DNA from: Bradyrhizobium sp. 190
GTDB taxonomy: Bacteria; Pseudomonadota; Alphaproteobacteria; Rhizobiales; Xanthobacteraceae
NCBI RefSeq assembly: GCF_023073415.1
Contig: NZ_JADPJL010000014.1
Location: forward strand, 23,059-87,058
DNA length: 64,000 nucleotides
Direction: 5' to 3'
Positions 17,345 to 25,490 of the stretch are shown piece by piece. Made by a program: the position numbers and the translations under genes. The stretch's first letter is position 1. Each line of letters starts with the position of its first letter. The notes under the pieces are model-generated. The model was not told the origin of the DNA and did no database searches. It worked only from the letters and a program-made list of their open reading frames with translations.

Positions 17345-18136
17345 ATGCGGCTTCCGACCGGTGCCTCGCGGTTCGTGTTCATCTTCGCCCACCCCGCCGG
17401 ACATGTTGGCGCGCCGCGCCATTACACGCCTTACTTTCAAGGCGCAGGGCTCGACTGGCACATGGTGCCGCTCGACATTGCGCCGGAACATTTGTCAGAG
17501 ACGATCCGCACACTGGCGAAGTCGCCGAATATTGCCGGCTTCAACCTCACCATGCCGCACAAGCCGGCGGCGTTCGAGCTCTGTGACGCCGTCGGGCCGG
17601 CCGCCTGTTTCGAAGGCGTGGTCAACACCATCCGGATCGAGTCCGGCGGACGCTTGGTCGGCGAATCCTTCGACGGCGGTGGTTTCCTGAATGCCGCGCG
17701 TGAGGCCGATGTCTTCGATCCGGAGCGGCGCTGCGTCGTCATCGGCGCGGGCGGGGCGGGCCGCGCGATCTGCCATGCGCTCGCGTCGGCTGGGCTGAAG
17801 CGGCTGCGAATCCTTAACGAGACGCCGGGTCCGGTCGATGCGCTGGCGACGAAACTCCGCAACCATTTCACCGGAATCGACATCAGCTTCGATGAACGGT
17901 TCGACGACGCCGGCCTTGTCGTCAACGCGACCTCGCTCGGGCTGCATGCAACGGATGCCCTGCCGATGGATCCCGCGAAGCTGTCGGCCGACTGCGCGGT
18001 GTTCGATATCATCGCCGCACGCCGGACCGAGTTCATGCAGGCCTGCGCCGCACGCGGCCTGAAGGTGGTGGATGGCGTGGCGATGATCAAACACCAGCTT
18101 CCGCTGCAGACCGCATTCTGGCGCGGCGAGGCGTGA
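17345..18136 (+). CDS. Shikimate dehydrogenase-family protein
   Basis: A 263-residue NAD(P)-dependent enzyme of the AroE/YdiB family. The N-terminal substrate domain shows IAGFNLTMPHKPAAFELCD (the K of the MPHK motif is catalytic in the family) and ACFEGVVNTIR. The Rossmann domain has VIGAGGAGRAICHAL (GAGGAG motif), and the C-terminus has NATSLGLH and DGVAMIKHQLPLQTAFWRG. It starts five bases after the last permease gene, so it is likely a catabolic member of the transport operon, for instance a quinate/shikimate-type dehydrogenase for an imported compound, rather than the housekeeping aromatic-pathway AroE. The substrate is an inference from context. Confidence 0.85.
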   Translation: MRLPTGASRFVFIFAHPAGHVGAPRHYTPYFQGAGLDWHMVPLDIAPEHLSETIRTLAKSPNIAGFNLTMPHKPAAFELCDAVGPAACFEGVVNTIRIESGGRLVGESFDGGGFLNAAREADVFDPERRCVVIGAGGAGRAICHALASAGLKRLRILNETPGPVDALATKLRNHFTGIDISFDERFDDAGLVVNATSLGLHATDALPMDPAKLSADCAVFDIIAARRTEFMQACAARGLKVVDGVAMIKHQLPLQTAFWRGEA

Positions 18137-18276
18137 ATATGGACTAATGCGGGGAACCCGCGTTCCCAATCGAATCCGGAATGCGCTCAGTGAATTGCTG
18201 CGCTGCGTGAGCCACGGGACCCCATCCGCTGCAGCCCGCGTTAGCGGCGGAGCGTGTGCCACGCAGCGGGAATTGC

Positions 18277-19419
18277 ATGGACGATATTCTGTCAAGGTTC
18301 GAACAGATATTTGGCTGGGTGCCACAATGGATGGTGGGCCTCGGCCTCGTCGTGGGCGCCATTATCGTTGCGCTGTTCGTGCACGGTATCGCAGCGCGCA
18401 TCATCAAGCGCGCGGCTGGGACGCGCTGGCCGGTGGTGACCTTGCTTCTGCAAAGGGTCGCCGGGCCCGCGCGGCTGGCGCTTTGTCTGGTGGCCGGGGC
18501 GCTGGTGCTGCCGCTGGCGCCATTAAACGACGTGCTTCGGGAACAGCTCCGGCACTTCTTCATCGTCGCCGTCATTGCGCTGATCGGATGGATAACGGTC
18601 CGCGCCGTGGATATGGGGGCGGCGCGCTATCTCCAGCGGTTTCGCCTCGATACCGACGAGAACTTTCTCGCCCGCAAGCATGTCACCCAGGTCCGCGTCT
18701 TCAAGCGCGTGATCGATATCTTGATCGTCATCATTGCGGTTTCCACCGCCCTGATGACTTTCGAATCCGTCAAGCAGTATGGCGTCAGCCTGTTCGCCTC
18801 CGCGGGCGCCGCCGGCCTGATACTCGGCCTTGCTGCCCGGCCGCTGCTCTCAAACCTGATCGCCGGCGTCCAGATCGCGATCACCCAGCCGATCCGAATC
18901 GAGGACGCCGTCATCATCGAGAATGAATGGGGCTGGGTCGAGGACATCGCCTCGACCTACGTCGTGGTCCGGCTGTGGGACTGGCGCAGGATGGTGGTCC
19001 CGCTGTCCTATTTCATCGAGCGTCCGTTCCAGAACTGGACCCGCGACACCCAGTCGCTGATCGGGGCCATCGCCTTCCATGTCGACTACTGCACCGATGT
19101 CTCGCGGATCAGGCAGCGGTTGGAGGAGGCCGTGCGCGAGACCAAATTGTGGGATGGCGCGGTGGTCAATCTCCAGGTGATCGAGGCCAGCCCGCGGGCG
19201 ATCGAGCTTCGGGCGCTGGTCAGCGCCAGATCCGCGCCGCAATCCTGGGATCTGCGCTGCGAGATCAGGGAAAAGCTGCTCGCCTTCATTCGCGAAGAGA
19301 TGCCCGAAGCGTTCCCGCGCGAACGCGCCATGGTATCGCCCCCGATCGCCGACTTCGGCGGCGCCTTCGAGCATGGCGATGGGCCGCCCCGGCCGGTCCC
19401 GGCGCGAACCCATAATTGA
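18277..19419 (+). CDS. MscS-family mechanosensitive channel
   Basis: A 380-residue membrane protein. Several N-terminal hydrophobic spans (MVGLGLVVGAIIVALFVHGIAA; LALCLVAGALVLPLAPL; HFFIVAVIALIGWITV; VIDILIVIIAVSTALMTF) lead to the conserved MscS pore helix and beta domain, SLFASAGAAGLILGLAARPLLSNLIAGVQIAITQPIRIEDAVIIENEWGWVEDI, and WDWRRMVVPLSYFIERPFQNWTR. It probably releases solutes on hypo-osmotic shock. The ATG at 18277 follows GCGGGA; a GTG seven codons upstream is possible but has no better site. It is separated by 140 bp from the upstream operon and by a hairpin from the DUF3830 gene, so it is probably a single-gene transcript. Confidence 0.9.
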   Translation: MDDILSRFEQIFGWVPQWMVGLGLVVGAIIVALFVHGIAARIIKRAAGTRWPVVTLLLQRVAGPARLALCLVAGALVLPLAPLNDVLREQLRHFFIVAVIALIGWITVRAVDMGAARYLQRFRLDTDENFLARKHVTQVRVFKRVIDILIVIIAVSTALMTFESVKQYGVSLFASAGAAGLILGLAARPLLSNLIAGVQIAITQPIRIEDAVIIENEWGWVEDIASTYVVVRLWDWRRMVVPLSYFIERPFQNWTRDTQSLIGAIAFHVDYCTDVSRIRQRLEEAVRETKLWDGAVVNLQVIEASPRAIELRALVSARSAPQSWDLRCEIREKLLAFIREEMPEAFPRERAMVSPPIADFGGAFEHGDGPPRPVPARTHN

Positions 19420-19471
19420 GGTCCTGCAAGGGCAAATTCCCGGCTCCGCTGCTCTCGTTGAATCTGCCCGA

Positions 19472-19491
19472 CAAGGCCGGAATCGGCCTTG
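19472..19491 (+). terminator. Hairpin after the MscS gene, possible terminator
   Basis: CAAGGCCG and CGGCCTTG form a perfect eight-base-pair stem with a GAAT loop, 53 bp after the channel stop and 70 bp before the next gene. There is no T-tract after the stem, so intrinsic termination is uncertain. It may instead mark an mRNA 3' end or a pause site. Confidence 0.4.
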
Positions 19492-19561
19492 CTTCCGGTT
19501 GTTCCGGCTGTAATGGATACCGCTGAACCACTTCCTCAAATACATCCAGAAGAAGAGATCG

Positions 19562-19975
19562 ATGAGCCAACTGATTGTCCGTGCCGGTGAATTCACCTTC
19601 CAGGCCCGCTTTGAGGAGCAACTGGCGCCGAAGACCGTTGCCGCCTTCCGCAAGGCGATGCCGTTCGAGAGCCAGGCGATCCACGTCCGCTGGAGCGGTG
19701 AGGGTGTCTGGATGCCGCTCGGCGATCTCGATTTCGGCGTCTCCTACGAGAACCACACCAGCTATCCCGCGCCCGGCCAGATCATTCTTTATCCGGGCGG
19801 CATCAGCGAGACCGAAATCCTGCTCGCCTATGGCGGCGTGCACTTTGCGAGCAAGATGGGCCAGCTCGCCGGCAATCACTTCATCACCCTGACCTCGGGG
19901 CTGGAGAACCTGACCGCGTTCGGCAAGACCGTACTGTGGCAGGGCGCGCAGAAGATCCGCTTCGAGGAAATGTAG
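19562..19975 (+). CDS. DUF3830 (cyclophilin-like) protein
   Basis: A 137-residue soluble protein of the DUF3830 family, which adopts a cyclophilin-like fold and has no established activity. Recognisable blocks are FEEQLAPKTVAAFRKAMPFESQAIHVRWSGEGVWMPLGDLDF, YPAPGQIILYPGGISETEILLAYGGVHFASKMGQLAGNHFITL and LTAFGKTVLWQGAQKIRFEEM. The ATG follows AGAAGAAGAG. It is the first of three closely packed genes, two bases from the deacetylase-like gene that is in turn four bases from the amidohydrolase. DUF3830 genes are known to travel with amide/ring-hydrolysing enzymes, so a role in the same pathway is likely. The function itself is unknown. Confidence 0.85.
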   Translation: MSQLIVRAGEFTFQARFEEQLAPKTVAAFRKAMPFESQAIHVRWSGEGVWMPLGDLDFGVSYENHTSYPAPGQIILYPGGISETEILLAYGGVHFASKMGQLAGNHFITLTSGLENLTAFGKTVLWQGAQKIRFEEM

Positions 19976-19977
19976 AC

Positions 19978-20916
19978 GTGGCCGCGCCGACCTACCCGCG
20001 CGATTTTCGCGGCTACGGGCGCAACCCGCCCGATCCCAAATGGCCCGGCAACGCGCGGGTCGCGGTCCAGTTCGTTGTGAATTTCGAGGAAGGCGGCGAG
20101 AACAATGTTCTCGACGGCGACCGCGCCTCGGAGGCTTTTTTGTCCGACGTGCTGGGCGCGCAGCCCTGGCCCGGCCAGCGCCATGCCAATATCGAATCGA
20201 TGTTCGAATATGGCTCGCGCGCCGGCTTCTGGCGGCTGTGGCGTATGTTCACCGAACGCAATCTGCCAGCCACCGTGTTTGGCGTCGCCAAGGCGTTGAA
20301 GCGAAATCCCGATGTGGTCGCCGCCATGAAGGAGGCCGGCTGGGACATCGCCAGCCATAGCCTCAGATGGATCGAGCACAAGGATATGTCAGAGAGCGAG
20401 GAGCGGACGGAGATCGCGGCGGCGATCCGCGTCCACACCGAGGCAACCGGCGCGCGCCCGCTCGGCTGGTACACCGGGCGCACCTCGATCAATACGCTCA
20501 GGCTTTTGATGGAAGCCGGCGGTCTGCTTTATCTCTGCGACTCCTACGCCGACGACCTGCCATACTGGATCAAGGCGCGCGGGTCGAAGCCGCATCTGGT
20601 CATTCCCTATACGCTCGACGCCAATGACATGCGCTTTGTGAATGCACAGGGTTTTGGCGGCGGCGAGGAATTCTTTACCTATCTCAAGGACAGCTTCGAC
20701 GTTCTTTACAGGGAAGGCGAAACCGCGCCGAAGATGATGTCGGTCGGCCTGCATTGCCGGGTCGTCGGCCGCCCCGGCCGCGCGGCAGCGCTGATCCGCT
20801 TCCTCGACTACATCGGACACCACGAACGCGTCTGGGTGCCGACGCGGCTGGAGATCGCGCAGCACTGGCACGCCAATCTGGCGCATCTGGCCGACAACGC
20901 ATTCGATATTGGATGA
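19978..20916 (+). CDS. Polysaccharide-deacetylase family hydrolase, PuuE allantoinase-like
   Basis: A 312-residue enzyme with a NodB-homology fold of the PuuE branch, which hydrolyses cyclic ureides such as allantoin without metal. PuuE-like blocks are RDFRGYGRNPPDPKWPGNARVAVQFVVNFEEGGENNVLDGD, RAGFWRLWRMFTERNLPATVFGVAKAL, GWDIASHSLRWIEHKDMSE and TGARPLGWYTGRTSINTLRLLMEAGG. The start is a GTG at 19978 with GAGGAA eight bases upstream; that site lies inside the end of the DUF3830 gene, so translation is coupled. The context is an amidohydrolase of the allantoate/carbamoylase type immediately downstream, giving a plausible ring-opening then amide/ureide hydrolysis sequence. Whether the substrate is allantoin or another ring cannot be decided. 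Confidence 0.85.
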   Translation: MAAPTYPRDFRGYGRNPPDPKWPGNARVAVQFVVNFEEGGENNVLDGDRASEAFLSDVLGAQPWPGQRHANIESMFEYGSRAGFWRLWRMFTERNLPATVFGVAKALKRNPDVVAAMKEAGWDIASHSLRWIEHKDMSESEERTEIAAAIRVHTEATGARPLGWYTGRTSINTLRLLMEAGGLLYLCDSYADDLPYWIKARGSKPHLVIPYTLDANDMRFVNAQGFGGGEEFFTYLKDSFDVLYREGETAPKMMSVGLHCRVVGRPGRAAALIRFLDYIGHHERVWVPTRLEIAQHWHANLAHLADNAFDIG

Positions 20917-20920
20917 GCCG

Positions 20921-22186
20921 ATGCTCGGCGATGAAATCGTAAGCCGGATCAATCAGCTCGGGACGATTTCCGAGACACCTGAGCATCTGGCGCGGATCTT
21001 CCTTTCGCCTGAACATCGCATCGCGGCCGATCTCATCATGTCATGGATGAAGGATGCCGGCATGGCGGCGCATCTCGACGCCATCGGCAATGTCTGCGGC
21101 CGCTATGAAGGCGACCGGCCGGGGCTGCCATGCCTGATGCTGGGCTCGCATTACGACACCGTGCGCGACGCCGGCAAATGGGATGGGCCGCTCGGGATCA
21201 TCACCGCGATTGCCTGTGTCGCCGATCTGAACCGGCGGGGCGTGCGGTTGCCGTTTGCGATCGAAATCGTCGGTTTCGCCGACGAGGAGGGGGTACGATT
21301 TTCCTCCACGCTGCTCGGCAGCCGGGCCATCGCCGGAACTTTTGACGAAAGCGTGCTCAACACGCGCGATTCAGCCGGGCTCACCATGCGCGACGCCATG
21401 GTGGCATTCGGGCTCGACCCGGCCAAAATCGGCGCGGCTGCGCGCGCCCGCGGCGAACTGCATGCCTATGTCGAGCTGCATATCGAGCAGGGGCCGGTGC
21501 TAGAGCAGCAGAACCTGCCCGTTGGCGTGGTCACGGCAATCGCTGGCGCCACGCGGCTGGCGGCGAACCTCTCCGGCATGGCCGGCCATGCTGGCACGGT
21601 GCCAATGGCGCTGCGGCGCGATGCGCTGGCGGGCGCCGCCGAATGCATCGTCGCGGTCGAGGCGTTCTGCAAGGCGGATGACGCCGGGCTGGTCGGTACG
21701 GTTGGCATCATCAACGCAATGCCGGGCGCCACCAACGTCATTCCGGGGCGGGTATCCTTCACGCTGGACATTCGTGCGCCGGCGGATGCCCACCGCAAGC
21801 TTGCGGTGGCGGAGATCGTGGGGTGGATCGAGGCGATTGCGAAACGGCGCGAACTGTCGCTGCAGATCGACGTCACCCACGAAAACCGTACCGTGCCCTG
21901 CGCGCCATCGCTGAAAGCGCAGATGGCGGAAGCGGTTGCCGCCGAAGGCTATGGCGTGTTCGAACTGCCGAGCGGGGCGGGGCATGACGGCATGGCGATG
22001 ATCGACATTGCTGACGTCGCCATGCTGTTCGTGCGCTGCCGCGGCGGCATCAGCCATAACCCGGCCGAGCATGTCGAGATCGCCGATGCCGACGCCGGCG
22101 CACGCGTGCTGCTGCGGCTGATCGAGAATTTTCGGCCGGGGAGCCAAACCAGGGAAGCAGGCGGGGGCCAAGATCGAGCAAGATGA
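20921..22186 (+). CDS. Zn-dependent M20-family amidohydrolase (allantoate amidohydrolase/N-carbamoylase type)
   Basis: A 421-residue dinuclear metallohydrolase of the AllC/HyuC/beta-ureidopropionase group, releasing ammonia or carbamate from linear ureides or N-carbamoyl amino acids. Metal-site and family motifs are GSHYDTVRDAGKWDGPLGI, VGFADEEGVRFSSTLLGSRA, AYVELHIEQGPVLE, MAGHAGTVPMALRRDALA and LPSGAGHDGMAM, followed by RCRGGISHNPAEHVE. The ATG at 20921 is preferred to a TTG 12 bases earlier. It follows the PuuE-like gene by four bases and closes the DUF3830-deacetylase-hydrolase operon. Together these could turn a cyclic ureide or amide into an amino or keto acid plus ammonia; the exact substrate is unknown. 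Confidence 0.9.
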   Translation: MLGDEIVSRINQLGTISETPEHLARIFLSPEHRIAADLIMSWMKDAGMAAHLDAIGNVCGRYEGDRPGLPCLMLGSHYDTVRDAGKWDGPLGIITAIACVADLNRRGVRLPFAIEIVGFADEEGVRFSSTLLGSRAIAGTFDESVLNTRDSAGLTMRDAMVAFGLDPAKIGAAARARGELHAYVELHIEQGPVLEQQNLPVGVVTAIAGATRLAANLSGMAGHAGTVPMALRRDALAGAAECIVAVEAFCKADDAGLVGTVGIINAMPGATNVIPGRVSFTLDIRAPADAHRKLAVAEIVGWIEAIAKRRELSLQIDVTHENRTVPCAPSLKAQMAEAVAAEGYGVFELPSGAGHDGMAMIDIADVAMLFVRCRGGISHNPAEHVEIADADAGARVLLRLIENFRPGSQTREAGGGQDRAR

Positions 22187-22287
22187 CAATTCGATGACAG
22201 GCCACCGTGCTTTGGCGGAGAGACGAATCAATCCTGTTTGGGTACCAACGCGTGACCTCGAAGATCAGGACATCGATCATCCAAGCC

Positions 22288-23658
22288 ATGAATAGCGATA
22301 TTTCATTTCCGTCACATCGCGAATACCGATTTTATCAGGGACAGTTTGCGAGCCTCGTCGCCAACGGTATTCAGGCGGTCAATTTTCTCGGCGACCGGTT
22401 CCTGAGAAAAGCGCATCGCCTGTCGCTGGGAATCGATGAATTGTACCGGCACGCAGTCGACAGCGCATTTTCTCCGCAGGAAGCCTTTCTCGTCACGGGG
22501 GCGCCGCACGCAACCGCCTATTATCCGCGGGACTTCGCGTGGTTTTATCCCGATGTTCTCGATCCCGAAACCATCATGGATTCTGACGATGCCATCCGTC
22601 GGGTTCGCTTGCTCGAAAAAAGCGTCCGGCTGATGTTGGAGGCCGTGCGCTCCAATGTTGTCACGACCACCATTATTCCGGCCGGCCGCGACCGCTACAT
22701 CGGCATCAATTACTTTTCGCTGCCTTCGGATACGCTGCTGGGTATCCTCGCAGGCCTCGAGCAAATCATCAGTGCAGATCAAAGGACATCTTCGTATCTG
22801 GCGATGTCGCAAGGCGCGCACGCCGGCCGTCTGTTGCTCGCCGAGTATCGCGGGGATCTGAAGAAGGCGATACTTCAACTTGCGGAAGCGCTGGAGCCGT
22901 TCGAGGACGGCGGCGTCACGGCTTTGCTGTGTGACGTAACCGCACCGCGCTCTGCGGCAACCGATACCCGCGCCGAACGCAGGCGTTTTGTCACCAATGC
23001 ATGCGTTTACGCGACTTTTCTCCGCGGGATAAAACTTGGGGTGATCGACCGGGTCGAGCTGGAAGCCGTGCTCGGACGCGAACTCTCGCAATACAAAAAG
23101 GAGCTGCTCCGGCTGTTCGGCAGGCCCGGCTACATCAGGCATGCCTTGCACGCCGGCAGCGAACCGCCGGTGTTTTCCATTGCGCTCGATTTCGTCAACG
23201 TGCACCAGGGATTTTGGGATTTGAGCGACGAGGCCGAACGCGCGTTGTTCGCGGCAACGACGGATTTGATACTCGCCGAACCGCGATTTCGAATACCTGG
23301 CACCTCTCACTTCCTGGTATCCGTGGACAACCCGCTGAACAAGCTGATCCACAAGATTGCAGCGCCCGCCTATCAGGGACGTTCGTCCTGGCCGACGTTT
23401 AACGTCGAATTCGCCGATCGCATGCTGGAGTACGATGAACACTCCGGCACGCATAGATACAGATCCTGCGCGCAGGACATTTTGCGCGACATTCGTACCG
23501 CGACCGAAACGCACGGCGGATATCAGGAGCTCTTATCCGAAAACGGTCAGAAGTATCGCACATGGGCCTATCAGGGCGCGGTCGCTCACTCCTGGTTTCC
23601 GCGTTTTCTGTCGGTCTGGCGGCGGGCTTTCGGGACCCCGCTGCTTAGCGGCAACTAG
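22288..23658 (+). CDS. Uncharacterised 456-aa protein, possibly an alpha/alpha-toroid (six-hairpin) enzyme
   Basis: I do not recognise a characterised family. The 456-residue protein has no signal peptide or membrane span. Patterns such as ATAYYPRDFAWFYPDVLD, GINYFSLPSDTLLGILAGLEQI, FVNVHQGFWDLSDEAERALFAATTDLIL and the C-terminal HGGYQELLSENGQKYRTWAYQGAVAHSWFPRFLSVW recall the helical-hairpin repeats and Trp/Tyr-rich ends of six-hairpin glycosidases, but this is only resemblance. The start is uncertain: the ATG at 22288 is chosen, a GTG at 22252 is in frame, and neither has a strong ribosome-binding site. Its base composition seems more AT-rich than the neighbours. It lies alone between the amidohydrolase operon and a convergent NTF2-like gene. 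Confidence 0.75.
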   Translation: MNSDISFPSHREYRFYQGQFASLVANGIQAVNFLGDRFLRKAHRLSLGIDELYRHAVDSAFSPQEAFLVTGAPHATAYYPRDFAWFYPDVLDPETIMDSDDAIRRVRLLEKSVRLMLEAVRSNVVTTTIIPAGRDRYIGINYFSLPSDTLLGILAGLEQIISADQRTSSYLAMSQGAHAGRLLLAEYRGDLKKAILQLAEALEPFEDGGVTALLCDVTAPRSAATDTRAERRRFVTNACVYATFLRGIKLGVIDRVELEAVLGRELSQYKKELLRLFGRPGYIRHALHAGSEPPVFSIALDFVNVHQGFWDLSDEAERALFAATTDLILAEPRFRIPGTSHFLVSVDNPLNKLIHKIAAPAYQGRSSWPTFNVEFADRMLEYDEHSGTHRYRSCAQDILRDIRTATETHGGYQELLSENGQKYRTWAYQGAVAHSWFPRFLSVWRRAFGTPLLSGN

Positions 23659-23664
23659 ACCGCC

Positions 23665-24213
23665 TCATTTCTTGTCGAGAGTTGCACCGCGGGCCAATGC
23701 GGCCGCGGTCTCAAGCCCGACGTGGCGCACGAGCGGGTCGGCGTGGCGGTGAACCAGCCACCACTCCGCGCCTTGCCTGCGATAGACCAGCGTCACCCGC
23801 AGCGACCAGTCCTGGTCCGGCAAGCCGCCGACCTCGCCGTGCTCACGCTCGATCACTGCAAGGACGACCAGGTCGCCCGACGCGTAGGATTGGACCAGTT
23901 CGACTTTGGCGTCGCCGTTTCTGAAATAGCTGGCGAGCCGCGCCAGCCGCTCGGGACTCATGTCAAAACCCCGGCTGGGTTCACCGCCAAACGGCTGCAT
24001 CAGGGTAAAATCGTCAGCGATGCGCGTCAGGCCGGCCCATTTGTCCATGTCGCCGCGCATGAAAGCCGAAGCCCGAGCCTCGGACTTCCGGACCAGATCG
24101 ACAAGCTCCTGCTCCGAAACTGCCGACGTCGGCTCCTGTGCGGCGCTGGCCGACAGCGGCATGGCGAGTGCGGCCTTCAGCGCCAAGCGCCTCCAGCGCT
24201 TCGATTGGATCAT
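23665..24213 (-). CDS. Exported NTF2/SnoaL-like (DUF4440-type) protein
   Basis: A 182-residue protein: an N-terminal export signal (MIQSKRWRRLALKAALAMPLSASAAQ) and a single cone-shaped NTF2-like domain (ELVDLVRKSEARASAFMRGDMDKWAGLTRIADDFTLMQPFGGEPSRGFD, then YASGDLVVLAVIEREHGEVGGLPDQDWSLRVTLVYRRQGAEWWLVHRHADPLV). The closing WWLVHRHADPL is the usual strand of DUF4440/SnoaL-like proteins. Such domains bind small hydrophobic ligands or act as isomerases/hydrolases; no catalytic function can be assigned. The start at 24213 gives a proper signal peptide; an in-frame start 22 codons upstream does not. It is divergent from the LysR gene, with palindromes between them, so it is the likely LysR target. 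Confidence 0.85.
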   Translation of the reverse strand: MIQSKRWRRLALKAALAMPLSASAAQEPTSAVSEQELVDLVRKSEARASAFMRGDMDKWAGLTRIADDFTLMQPFGGEPSRGFDMSPERLARLASYFRNGDAKVELVQSYASGDLVVLAVIEREHGEVGGLPDQDWSLRVTLVYRRQGAEWWLVHRHADPLVRHVGLETAAALARGATLDKK

Positions 24214-24274
24214 TTCGGTGTCTTTCCATTCGGGTTGGGCCGGCAACTGGCCGGCGGTGCTACCCAAATCCCAC

Positions 24275-24320
24275 TTCAATGATACTGAATCCAGTGATAT
24301 GATTTCAGCATTATGCTGAA
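24275..24320. promoter_or_regulatory. Palindromic sites in the LysR/NTF2-like divergent promoter
   Basis: Two related symmetric elements occur: TTCAATGATACTGAA (24275-24289) and a perfect 17-bp palindrome TTCAGCATTATGCTGAA (24304-24320). The second covers the ATG of the LysR gene at 24313. A further inverted pair, ACTG-AATC-CAGT, lies at 24284-24295. Spacing and T-N11-A-like symmetry fit a LysR-type regulator; occupancy of the start-codon site would repress its own synthesis. Confidence 0.5.
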
Positions 24321-25311
24321 CCAGACTGACCTATCCCGGATCGATCTCAACCTGCTCGTGCTGTTCGAAATCGTCTTTCAGGAGCGGCATGTCGGCCGGT
24401 CGGCGGAGCGGCTGCATCTTTCGCCGTCCGCGATCAGCCATGGTCTTGGACGCCTGCGAACGCTGCTCGGCGATCCGTTATTCCTGAAAACTCCGAAAGG
24501 TGTCGTGCCCACGGAACGCGCCTCCCAACTCGCAACCTCGGTGTCTGAAATTCTCGCGCGTGTCCGCGGGGTGGTTTCGACAGCGACGCCGTTTGATCCG
24601 CGGCATTCGACGCGCCGTTTCGTCATTGGCGCGCCGGATGGCGTGTCGTCGGTCATTCTGCCTTCGCTGCTGGAGACGTTGCGTAGGGTGGCGCCGGGCG
24701 TCGATGCAGGCATCCGGCAGCTTCTTCCGGTGCAAGGCTTCACCGCTCCTCATCTGGCGTGGAAGGATGCGTTGAAGGAGCTCGAAGACCGGACGACGGA
24801 TATCGCAATCATTCCCTTCGACGATATTCCGGTCCGTTTCCATAAACAGAAGCTCTACGAGGAGGAGTTCGTCATCGCCGTTAGGAAGGGGCATTCGTTC
24901 CAGCGTAATCCGACCCTCAAGCGCTACTGCGAGATGGAGCATCTCGTCGTTTCGCATACCGGCGATGTTACCGGATTCGTGGATGTTGAGCTTGCCAAGA
25001 AAGGGGCGGCGCGGCGCGTTGCCCTGACCGTGCCGAATTTCAATTTCGCACTTTCGGTGCTGGCCGAAACCGAGATGGTTTCCGCGCTGCCGAGACGGTT
25101 CGTGGAGATATATGGCGCCCGCTTCAACGTCGTTGCCGTCAAGGCGCCGCTGCCGCTGCCGCGTTTCTCGATCAACGTCGTCCTTCCGCAAGTGGCGATG
25201 ATGGATGCCGGCCTTGCCTGGCTGGTCCAGTTGTTGGGAAAGGTGCGAACGGGAAATGACAGATCGTCCGTTCTTCGATCGGGTAAGCGCAACCGCAGCA
25301 TGCACAGCTAA
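24313..25311 (+). CDS. LysR-family transcriptional regulator
   Basis: A 332-residue LysR-type regulator. The winged helix-turn-helix spans about residues 10-68 (LDLNLLVLFEIVFQERHVGRSAERLHLSPSAISHGLGRLRTLLGDPLFLKTPKGVVPTERA in order), followed by a linker helix and the two-lobed effector domain (RRFVIGAPDGVSSVILPSLLETL; KELEDRTTDIAIIPFDDIPVRF; LYEEEFVIAVRKGH; LSVLAETEMVSALPRRFVEIY). This wording is of the NodD/LinR-like branch, which often responds to aromatic compounds. The start codon lies inside a perfect 17-bp palindrome. It is divergent from the exported NTF2-like gene, its most likely target. Confidence 0.92.
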   Translation: MLNQTDLSRIDLNLLVLFEIVFQERHVGRSAERLHLSPSAISHGLGRLRTLLGDPLFLKTPKGVVPTERASQLATSVSEILARVRGVVSTATPFDPRHSTRRFVIGAPDGVSSVILPSLLETLRRVAPGVDAGIRQLLPVQGFTAPHLAWKDALKELEDRTTDIAIIPFDDIPVRFHKQKLYEEEFVIAVRKGHSFQRNPTLKRYCEMEHLVVSHTGDVTGFVDVELAKKGAARRVALTVPNFNFALSVLAETEMVSALPRRFVEIYGARFNVVAVKAPLPLPRFSINVVLPQVAMMDAGLAWLVQLLGKVRTGNDRSSVLRSGKRNRSMHS

Positions 25312-25418
25312 TGGGCAACTGCTCGCTCGTGATGCGTTCGATGAAGGCGAGCCGAGATCGGCATCCGCGAGTAACAGACTGACAATATGATTGATTTTCT
25401 CCAGACCGATCGCCTGGC

Positions 25419-25436
25419 GCCATTGTACACAATGGC
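25419..25436. promoter_or_regulatory. GntR (FCD)-type operator GCCATTGTACACAATGGC
   Basis: Perfect eight-base arms GCCATTGT and ACAATGGC flank a two-base AC spacer, 54 bp upstream of the cysteine hydrolase start. The core ATTGT-NN-ACAAT is the classic operator form for FadR/VanR-like GntR proteins. Two such regulators are encoded in the window (minus strand, starts 14088 and 50668), but neither is adjacent, so the binding protein is not known. Confidence 0.6.
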
Positions 25437-25490
25437 ATGGGCCTTGCTTGACTTCTCCCGAAGAGTTCTCTCGTTCGGGGCGCGTACGTC

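Noticed and set aside
18150..18175. GGGAAC/GTTCCC stem after the shikimate-dehydrogenase-like gene as a terminator
   Set aside because: Only six base pairs and no T-tract; too weak to call.
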